NCBI GenBank assembly: GCA_902779125.1
Contig: CACZAC010000017.1
Coordinates: forward strand, 1 to 49,645
Length of the DNA stretch: 49,645 nucleotides
Source of the DNA: an uncultured Bacteroidales bacterium
Lineage (GTDB): Bacteria > Bacteroidota > Bacteroidia > Bacteroidales > Muribaculaceae
Reading direction: 5' to 3'
The notes below the pieces were generated by a model, which searched no databases, was not told where the DNA came from, and was given only the letters and a program-made list of their open reading frames with translations. The position numbers and the translations under genes are program-made. Positions 43,906-49,645 of the stretch are shown one piece after another (the first letter of the stretch is position 1; every line of letters begins with the position of its first letter).

Positions 43906-43974
43906 AGACAAGAAAAAAGCAAGAAGAGCATTATAATTTTGGATGATTAATTCAGTAAATCAAAATAAAACATA

Positions 43975-43982
43975 TATATTTG
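43975..43982 (+). promoter_or_regulatory. -7 element of the AT-rich module gene
   Basis: TATATTTG (43975-43982) matches TAnnTTTG, 30 nt before the ATG at 44013. No clear -33 element. Confidence 0.45.
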
Positions 43983-44012
43983 CGGTGTTATATAACTAAT
44001 AACTTATTTGAT

Positions 44013-44561
44013 ATGAAGAAGATTTGTACATTATTTTTTATTCTGTTAACCTGTTTGAGTGCCTTTGCAGGTAAGCCAAAAATTGCTTATGACAAACAAG
44101 AAACTGATGGCACAAGAGTTGTTTGCACTGAATATGAGAATATGTATATGACTTGGTCTAATGGAGGACGAATGGCTGTAAGCGCATCAATAGCTGCAAA
44201 TTCGGATTCTGTTTACTATTTCTTAAATCTCAGACTTCATGAAGGTGACATTACTCTTGAAAAAGGACGAAAACTGCTTATTAAGTTTAAGAGTGGTGAG
44301 ATACTGGAAGTTCAAAATCAAAATCCCATAGGTGAATTAGATCATGAACCAGGCACAGATTTTGTTTATCCTTTTTATCTTTTATCAGATGATGCGATTA
44401 AAAAACTATCATCAACTGATGAGGTAGTAAAAATTCGTATTGAGCATGATGGCGGATATATTGATAGAGACATAAAGAAATTTAACAAGAAATTTATCGA
44501 TCATTATGGTTCTTTGAGCGAAAGATTACAATCATCAAATTCAGTTTATGATGGCTTTTAA
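44013..44561 (+). CDS. secreted protein of unknown function, AT-rich cargo of the module
   Basis: 182 residues from the ATG at 44013 (MKKICTLFFILLTCLSAFAG signal peptide); the in-frame start at 43980 overlaps the -7 box and is rejected. The mature protein is beta-rich (YENMYMTWSNGGRMAVSASI; SVYYFLNLRLHEGDITLEKG) with a charged helical end. I do not recognise the family. Its DNA is visibly more AT-rich than the flanking genes and it is the only plus-strand gene between the 191-bp repeats, both signs of separate acquisition. Confidence 0.75.
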   Translation: MKKICTLFFILLTCLSAFAGKPKIAYDKQETDGTRVVCTEYENMYMTWSNGGRMAVSASIAANSDSVYYFLNLRLHEGDITLEKGRKLLIKFKSGEILEVQNQNPIGELDHEPGTDFVYPFYLLSDDAIKKLSSTDEVVKIRIEHDGGYIDRDIKKFNKKFIDHYGSLSERLQSSNSVYDGF

Positions 44562-44572
44562 GATACTTGTTT

Positions 44573-44608
44573 AATAAAAATGGCTGATTGATGTCAGCCA
44601 TTTTTATT
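44573..44608. terminator. bidirectional terminator overlapping the end of module gene B
   Basis: A perfect 15-bp stem AATAAAAATGGCTGA (44573-44587), loop TTGATG, TCAGCCATTTTTATT (44594-44608). It serves the plus-strand gene and module gene B. The last codons of gene B (NNKNG, stop) are written by one arm. Confidence 0.85.
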
Positions 44609-45004
44609 ATTGCTGCTGCGGGCAAAATCACTCAAAATACCACAAAATTCTCTTCCTACATTCTCCTCATAGAACTCCTTGAGTCGCATGACTGAGGCGT
44701 AATACTTGCGGGAGAACCAGCGGCGGCGCTGACGACGCTTGGCTCTGCCAAGATCGCCACTGTTACCACGGGGCGTTTCGCGGCCCGTGCCGTAGTCCTG
44801 CCACAGGCCGTATTCGAGGAAGGACTGGGACAATCCTACCTCGAAGAATCGACCGTCGGCCCGTAGCGGCAACGCCTTGGGCGATGCGAGCAGCGTGATT
44901 TGCTCCTGCCAAATCTTGAGCATGGTGTCGTTGAAGGCGGTGACGAACTTCTGGCGCTCCTGCAGGGCCTGTTGTTCGGTAGGCTTATTCCCATTCATCT
45001 TCAT
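44594..45004 (-). CDS. phage-like structural or morphogenesis protein (module gene B)
   Basis: 136 residues. A helical N-terminus (QALQERQKFVTAFNDTMLKI) leads into FFEVGLSQSFLEYGLWQDYG, then GTGRETPRGNSGDLG and a very basic patch (RAKRRQRRRWFSRKYYASVM). The G-T-G-R-E-x-x-x-G-N-x-G-D motif followed by basic RRRWFSRKYY resembles Bacteroidales prophage tail-completion or neck (gp10-like) proteins; this is a resemblance, not a firm assignment. It overlaps gene C by 20 nt, so both are one transcript. Confidence 0.65.
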   Translation of the reverse strand: MKMNGNKPTEQQALQERQKFVTAFNDTMLKIWQEQITLLASPKALPLRADGRFFEVGLSQSFLEYGLWQDYGTGRETPRGNSGDLGRAKRRQRRRWFSRKYYASVMRLKEFYEENVGREFCGILSDFARSSNNKNG

Positions 45005-45287
45005 TATACCTCAGGTCTGTGTACACATCCACCGCTATTTGAAAATAAGCGCAGGCACATCCGCTGAAGAAGTATCGGTCAATCTCGTTGAACGATATCC
45101 TCGGGTCGAGGTAGATGCAGTGCTGCTCCAGCTTGGTTTTCTCCAGGATCAGCAGCGACATGTACTGGCGGAAGAGCTCGCGCAGGGTCTCCATGCAGCG
45201 TGTACGTGCCGCCATGTCGTCAATCTTGTGGCGCTTTGCCAGGAACACGTCAACAATAGGGAAAACAAAAAAGCCAAATGGCTTCAT
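44985..45287 (-). CDS. small phage-like protein of unknown function (module gene C)
   Basis: 100 residues as given. The first ten residues (MKPFGFFVFP) are written by the arm and T-run of the terminator in the right 191-bp repeat, so they are doubtful. An internal ATG at 45215 (MAARTRCMETLRELFRQYMS) may be the true start, or the gene may have lost its own 5' end. The remainder is helical and Cys/aromatic-rich (NEIDRYFFSGCACAYFQIAV). Family unknown. A truncated copy with the same conserved core lies at 33545-33658. It overlaps gene B. Confidence 0.55.
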   Translation of the reverse strand: MKPFGFFVFPIVDVFLAKRHKIDDMAARTRCMETLRELFRQYMSLLILEKTKLEQHCIYLDPRISFNEIDRYFFSGCACAYFQIAVDVYTDLRYNEDEWE

Positions 45288-45451
45288 TATTAACCACTTG
45301 GCGTTTGATTCCGTGCCCCTTGTGGGCTCTGATTCTTAACATAGCATGGTAGTAATTGACACTATAGCCACCTGGTTATCATGAATTTCTAATGTTAGAA
45401 CTATGTCAACGGGTTCCATTAGGTGTCAATTTCGGTTGCCATATTTGCCAA
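45261..45451 (+). repeat. 191-bp direct repeat, right copy
   Basis: Gap-free partner of 43269-43459, about 24 mismatches. On the minus strand its hairpin (GCCAAGTGG..CCATTTGGC) is followed by TTTTTTG, a proper rho-independent terminator directly before gene C. The copies bound a block with genes A, B, C and the AT-rich gene. The rest of 45288-45515 holds nothing recognisable. Confidence 0.85.
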
Positions 45452-45515
45452 CCGCCTTTCGTGTATCAGTTTCAGTATCTTTTTCTTTCCTGAGTCAAGG
45501 AAATGCACATCTCAT

Positions 45516-46777
45516 CTAATTATTCATGAAGAATGTTGCACAAGCATACAATGGTACGTTGAACATCCATTGCTGATCGCGGTAGTCGCTCATTGAGAAT
45601 CGTAATCCTGTAAGTGACGGATTATTCTTGACATAAGTGCTCAACGATTTTGATCTTAGGTTTTCCTCTGCTTTTATTTCAATTCAAGGGTATGGTTTTC
45701 GTTGCTATAGTAGCACATCGTCACATCGCGCATAGTTGCTATCTGGCTTACAACATAATTTTCGGTAATAGCACCTTTGCTGTCATAGAGTTCATTATCC
45801 CTAGTCAACAACTGTTCAGGAGGTATATTTCCCAATGCCCCCAACATGCCAACATCAAGCATATATAGCTTGAATGCAGACGGGTCTTCATGGAATTTCA
45901 GTGGCAGATTTGGCTTAGAGGCACGATTAACTCGAATGACTAACCCAGCATCTTGCAACCATTGGATAGCCTGTTCAAACTCACGTGCGCGTGCTCCCGA
46001 TTTGATGGCTCCATAGATGAATTTTTTGTTCTCACGTGCAAGTTGAGATGGTATGGATTGCCACACCTGTGTGATACGCACCACTTCTTGTGGAGTGGCA
46101 TGTTTAGACATGTCGCTTCGGTAAATGGCAAGAATATTGTTCTGCACCTCTCTTACTGACATCGTGTCGTGGGTTTCAATATATTTCAACACTGACTCTG
46201 GCATCCCACCCACAAAATAGTAAATGCGCAGGTACTTGATGAAATCGTATTTCAGCATCTGGATAGTTTTCCAATCGTTGGACTTCAAGACCTGCACCAA
46301 TTGCTCTTGACCTAAAGCTTGGAGAAACTCTGTATAAGTCAACGGATACAGATTGAGTATATCAACCTTTCCGACAGGTGCAGATTCTCCGTGGTGCATA
46401 GTGATGCCCAACAACGAACCCGCCACTGCTACATGGTGCTGCGGTGCCTGTTCGCAGAAGTATTTCAATGCAGTCAGACCATTTTTCAGTTCCTGTATTT
46501 CATCGAGGATAATCAAAGTCTTTCCCGCAATGATGGGAACACCGGTTATAGCACCTATGGCAAGTATAATGCGCTCCATGTCATAATCCTCTGCAAACAG
46601 ATTAGCAACACGAGGATTGTTGTCACAGTTGATATAGGCCATATGGTCATAATGAACGCTTCCAAACTGCAGTAACAGATACGTTTTTCCCACTTGTCTT
46701 GCGCCCATGACAATCAAAGGCTTGCGACCGGGATTATTCTTCCACGCTAACAGTTTGCTCTCAAGTTCTCTTTTCAT
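45516..46777 (-). pseudogene. AAA ATPase with DUF4143 domain, disrupted by an internal deletion
   Basis: The intact frame runs from 46777 to a stop at 45674 (367 codons). Walker A GARQVGKT (25-32), Walker B LIILDEIQ, sensor-like VAVAGSLLGI, and the DUF4143 start (DMSKHATPQEVVRITQVWQS). At its end CYYSNENHTLELK stops, where the family continues into a PD-(D/E)xK-like core. In another frame just downstream the typical end resumes: EIKAEENLRSKSL, then GLRFSMSDYRDQQWMFNVPL, to a stop at 45516-45518. About 20-30 residues are missing with a frame change. It is probably a broken version of the common 'ATP-binding protein' of gut Bacteroidales. Confidence 0.75.
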
Positions 46778-46806
46778 CTTGTTAACTAATTATTTACGCC
46801 GCGAAA

Positions 46807-46894
46807 TTACACTTTTCTAGGGGAACTTCCAAACAATTCTTACACTTTTCTATGGGAACTTTTGTTTGATATTGCCATTTTTCTAGACGAACTT
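46807..46894. repeat. three 22-bp iterons with an exact 33-bp period upstream of the ATPase
   Basis: Copies start at 46807, 46840 and 46873. Copies 1 and 2 differ at one base; copy 3 is more diverged. Shared cores are ACTTTTCTA and GAACTT. The spacing equals about three helical turns, so a bound protein would sit on one face. They lie 30-117 bp before the ATPase start, suggesting autoregulation or a recognition array. Confidence 0.8.
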
Positions 46895-47158
46895 TGCTTT
46901 TTTGTACCAAATTGCACCAGATATTTTAAGTATAGTTGTACTAGACCTTCAAAGTTGACACTGAAAATGATTTTTAGAAAAATAAATTTATAAAAGTAGA
47001 CATTTCAGTGATTTTTATCTCTTTATGGTTTTAGAACTGTCCCTATTTCCCTGTTTTCATTCAGCCATTTTTTGTGGGGTTTTGTAAAAAACATGTTAAC
47101 TTTGTGGGTTGAAAATAAGAGCTTAAGGAAAGCTGCAGTTTAATGATAAGCATTAACG
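46895..47158 (+). promoter_or_regulatory. intergenic region with promoter of the GDPD gene
   Basis: TAACTTTG (47097-47104) is an exact -7 element; TTTG at 47071-47074 gives a 22-nt spacer, slightly long. The ATG at 47159 is 54 nt downstream. A short inverted repeat (CACTGAAAATG / CATTTCAGTG) spans about 46962-47014. No ORF is seen. Confidence 0.55.
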
Positions 47159-48112
47159 ATGAGGATGAAAAAAAGACAAATATTGATGCTGCTGGTTGTT
47201 GCCTGCATCGGGCTCATGTCATGCAGCCAGCGCCTCCATGAGGGGAATATAGGCCAAACAGGGCGCGCCGACAAGATTGTCGCGGCACTGCATGATGCCT
47301 CGACACGCTATGTGGTCGTGGTTGCCCACCGCGGCGACTGGCGCAACTATCCCGAAAATTCCATCCCCGCCATCGAGTCGGTCATCCGCATGGGCGTTGA
47401 CGTGATGGAGCTTGACGTGAAGATGACGCGCGACAGCGTGCTGGTACTGAGCCATGACTGGACGCTGAACCGCACAACGACAGGCAGCGGCAACATCAGC
47501 GATTACACCTACGAGCAGTTGCTGGCCTTCGACCTCAAACGGGGCCACGGCATCGCCATACCGGGTCTGAAAATCCCTACCCTGCGCCAGGCGTTGGAAG
47601 TGTGCAAGGACCGCATTGTGGTCAACGTGGACCAGGGATTTGACTATTATGACCAGGTGCTCGCGATTACCGAAGAGCTGGGCATGACCGACCAGGTGCT
47701 CATCAAGAACGGGCAACCGCTTGACAAAGTGCAACAGAGGATGTCACGCCACGCCCACAAGATGATGTATATGCCCGTGGTGAGCGTCGCCGGAGGCTCG
47801 GACATGACCACCTTTAACAGCTATCTTGCCAGCCCCGAGGCGGTGCCCATCGCCTTTGAACTGTGCTTTGACACGCTCGACGACAACGTCAAGAAGACCG
47901 CCAGGAGAGTGCTGGATGCCGGATCCAAGGTATGGGTGAACACCATCTGGGGTTCCCTGTGCGGTGACCATGATGACGACAGGGCCTATGACAGCCCCGA
48001 ACCTGACAAGGTCTATGGTCCCATCCTCGACCTGGGGACATCCATCATCCAGACCGACCGCCCCGAATTCCTTATCAAGTACCTTGAGAAGAAGGGGAGA
48101 AGGAGGTTTTGA
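47159..48112 (+). CDS. glycerophosphodiester phosphodiesterase lipoprotein
   Basis: 317 residues. Lipoprotein signal (LLVVACIGLMSC, Cys22); an alternative start at 47165 would only trim two residues. GDPD motifs: AHRGDWRNYPENS (His57-Arg58), MELDVKMTRD (Glu84, Asp86, metal), LSHDWTLNRTT (His99, catalytic), VNVDQGFDYY. It hydrolyses glycerophosphodiesters to glycerol-3-phosphate and an alcohol, at the outer membrane or periplasm. The next gene, a GH106-like enzyme, starts 96 nt downstream after a 7-bp repeat array, so co-transcription is possible. Confidence 0.92.
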   Translation: MRMKKRQILMLLVVACIGLMSCSQRLHEGNIGQTGRADKIVAALHDASTRYVVVVAHRGDWRNYPENSIPAIESVIRMGVDVMELDVKMTRDSVLVLSHDWTLNRTTTGSGNISDYTYEQLLAFDLKRGHGIAIPGLKIPTLRQALEVCKDRIVVNVDQGFDYYDQVLAITEELGMTDQVLIKNGQPLDKVQQRMSRHAHKMMYMPVVSVAGGSDMTTFNSYLASPEAVPIAFELCFDTLDDNVKKTARRVLDAGSKVWVNTIWGSLCGDHDDDRAYDSPEPDKVYGPILDLGTSIIQTDRPEFLIKYLEKKGRRRF

Positions 48113-48117
48113 GTTTT

Positions 48118-48208
48118 GAGTTAGGAGTGAGGAATTAGGAGTTAGGAGTTAGGAGTGGCTAAATGCTAATAGCTAACTGCTAACAGCTAAATGCTAATAG
48201 CTAAAAAA
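48118..48208 (+). repeat. 13 in-phase 7-bp repeats ending at a start codon
   Basis: From 48118 six units of type GARTKAG (GAGTTAG, GAGTGAG, GAATTAG and so on) pass without a phase break into seven units of type TAANNGC (TAAATGC, TAATAGC, TAACTGC, TAACAGC, TAAATGC, TAATAGC, TAAAAAA). The array is 91 bp = 13 x 7 and ends exactly before the ATG at 48209. It fills the whole gap after the GDPD gene. Confidence 0.9.
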
Positions 48209-49645
48209 ATGAGATTAAAACTGTTCATCTTATTACAACTGCTGGCGATGCTCGCCACGGCACAGGAGCTGATGGCTGGCTTCCAGGAGCCGCCTCAGGA
48301 GGCACGCCCTCGCGTGTGGTGGCACTGGATGAACGGTAACATCACCCGCGACGGCATCGACAAGGACATCGCGTGGATGCACCGCGTGGGCATCGGTGGT
48401 TTCCATTGCTTTGACGCCGCATTCTGGGGCAAATCCATCGTGGAGCATCGGCTGGTCTATATGAGCCCCGAGTGGCAGGAAGAGTTCAGGCATGCGGTGT
48501 CGATGGCCGACTCACTGGGTATGGAAGTGGCGGTTGCCAGCTGCCCAGGTTGGAGCAACACCGGAGGGCCCTGGGTAAAACCCGAGCAGGCGATGAAGCG
48601 GCTCGTGTGGAGCGAGACGCGTGTCCAGGGTGGCAAGTTGAGCGTTACCTTGCCCGAGCCCAACAGGGACGAGCGTTGGTATGCCGACATCTGCGTCCTC
48701 GCCGTGAAGGCAAACCCTGCCGACAAGACGATGGAGGAACTGGGTGCCACTTTCATGACCAGTGATAGTCTGCAGCAGCCCTATTGGGTCCAATACCAGT
48801 TTAAGAAACCGACCGTCATCAAGGCCTTGAGTATCAAGGACGGCAACTATCGCAGCATCTGGGCTGCCCAGACCGCCCCCGTGACCAAATGGCTTGAGGT
48901 GAGCGACGACGGTGTCACGTTCAGGCGCGTGTGCGGTATTTCGCACGGCAGCGTCGGGTGGCAGACTATCGACATCGAGCCTGCTCGGGGACGGTGCTTT
49001 CGCATCACATTTGAACAGAAACCAGGCATCACGCCCCAACTCAAACTATACACTACGCCCCGAATCAACCATGCTGAGGAGAAAGCGGGTTTTGCATCGC
49101 CCTCGGACATGATGGACTTCCTCACCACCGCCGAGGCAGGTGAGACCATCCAATTGAACGATGTCATCGACATCACCGACCGTGTCGATGACAAGGGTGT
49201 CTTGACCTGGAAAGCCCCCAAGGGTAATTGGAAAATCTATCGGTTCGGCTACACGCTCACGGGCAAGGAGAACCATCCCGCATCGCCCGAGGCGACCGGA
49301 CTAGAGGTATCCAAAATCGACAAACAGGCCTTTACCGACTTCCTGGAGTATTACCTCAACACCTATCAGGACGCGACAGGCGGTATGATGGGTGAGCGGG
49401 GGCTGCATTACCTGCTGATTGACAGCTATGAAGCCGGATGGGAAACCTGGTGTGCACGGATGCCGCAGGAGTTTGAACAGCGCCGCGGCTACAGCCTGAT
49501 GCCATGGCTGCCCGTGCTGACAGGCGAAATCATCGGTTCGGCAGAACAGAGCGAGGAGTTCCTCTATGACTGGCGAACGACCATCGGCGAGCTGATTCAG
49601 GAGTGCATGTACGAGAACGCGGCGCGCATTGCCCGTGAACACGGC
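48209..49645 (+). CDS. GH106-like secreted glycoside hydrolase, N-terminal part (runs off the window)
   Basis: 479 codons are present and the frame is open at the window end. Signal peptide MRLKLFILLQLLAMLATAQE. The block PRVWWHWMNGNITRDGIDKD, followed by IAWMHRVGIGGFHCFD, is characteristic of the GH106 alpha-L-rhamnosidase-like family. ASCPGWSNTGGPWVKPEQAM and a beta-sandwich region follow, then YLLIDSYEAGWETW, a likely part of the catalytic barrel. Family members are usually around 1000 residues, so about half is missing. Alpha-L-rhamnosidase activity (pectin, flavonoid glycosides) is inferred from family. The gene starts directly after a 7-bp repeat array. Confidence 0.85.
   Translation, partial: MRLKLFILLQLLAMLATAQELMAGFQEPPQEARPRVWWHWMNGNITRDGIDKDIAWMHRVGIGGFHCFDAAFWGKSIVEHRLVYMSPEWQEEFRHAVSMADSLGMEVAVASCPGWSNTGGPWVKPEQAMKRLVWSETRVQGGKLSVTLPEPNRDERWYADICVLAVKANPADKTMEELGATFMTSDSLQQPYWVQYQFKKPTVIKALSIKDGNYRSIWAAQTAPVTKWLEVSDDGVTFRRVCGISHGSVGWQTIDIEPARGRCFRITFEQKPGITPQLKLYTTPRINHAEEKAGFASPSDMMDFLTTAEAGETIQLNDVIDITDRVDDKGVLTWKAPKGNWKIYRFGYTLTGKENHPASPEATGLEVSKIDKQAFTDFLEYYLNTYQDATGGMMGERGLHYLLIDSYEAGWETWCARMPQEFEQRRGYSLMPWLPVLTGEIIGSAEQSEEFLYDWRTTIGELIQECMYENAARIAREHG

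Overview
The window looks like a chromosome segment of a gut Bacteroidales bacterium; Muribaculaceae or Prevotellaceae is my guess, without certainty. Several signs agree. Many genes are preceded by the Bacteroidetes-type promoter (TTTG, 19-21 nt, TAnnTTTG). There are many SPI/SPII signal peptides, a TonB-dependent receptor, DUF5689 and FISUMP proteins, dockerin-like modules, GH3/GH106/GH123-like enzymes, and no obvious Shine-Dalgarno sequences. No rRNA, tRNA, CRISPR array, intact transposase or integrase was recognised.

Layout. (1) 1-3221, minus strand: one operon of two DUF1573 proteins, the MeaB GTPase, a lipoprotein and the start of a NUDIX hydrolase. (2) 3.4-5.8 kb: two paralogous secreted proteins of unknown function, each with its own promoter, separated by a repeat-rich gap. 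(3) 5.9-9.8 kb: an exported tricorn-like protease, then a promoter/structured RNA/terminator unit directly upstream of a SemiSWEET sugar transporter. (4) 9.8-18.2 kb: an operon with a TonB-dependent receptor, two DUF5689 lipoproteins and two tandem secreted endonuclease/exonuclease/phosphatase (EEP) proteins; I read it as a candidate system for capturing extracellular nucleic acid or phosphoesters. (5) 18.3-23.0 kb: a TolC/MacA/MacB-type tripartite exporter. (6) 23.1-29.8 kb, minus strand: a membrane-anchored patatin, a dockerin-tailed secreted protein, and a 1073-residue redox fusion resembling HcnA+HcnB+HcnC in one chain. (7) 30.2-38.3 kb: a GH123/DUF4091-like dockerin protein, a 1.4-kb repeat-rich gap with gene relics and one small membrane ORF, a GH3 plus CE1-type esterase pair, and a small unknown protein. 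(8) 38.4-43.1 kb: an AtoE-family transporter, a PI-PLC-like lipoprotein with an outer-membrane protein, and a FISUMP protein. (9) 43.1-46.9 kb: a small accessory module bounded by 191-bp direct repeats, then a broken DUF4143 ATPase with upstream iterons. (10) 47.1-49.6 kb: a glycerophosphodiesterase and the start of a GH106-like enzyme.

The most unusual structure is in the non-coding DNA. Two families of degenerate tandem repeats fill intergenic gaps. One has a 7-bp period (15.88, 21.67-21.78 and 48.12-48.21 kb, the last running in phase for 13 units up to a start codon). The other has an 8-bp period (23.1, 32.6-33.0 and 37.6 kb). The 43-45.5 kb module, a relic of the same module at 33.6 kb, and exact 33-bp-period iterons upstream of the ATPase suggest repeated recombination here. 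Functions marked as inference rest on domain motifs read by eye; no database search was run.
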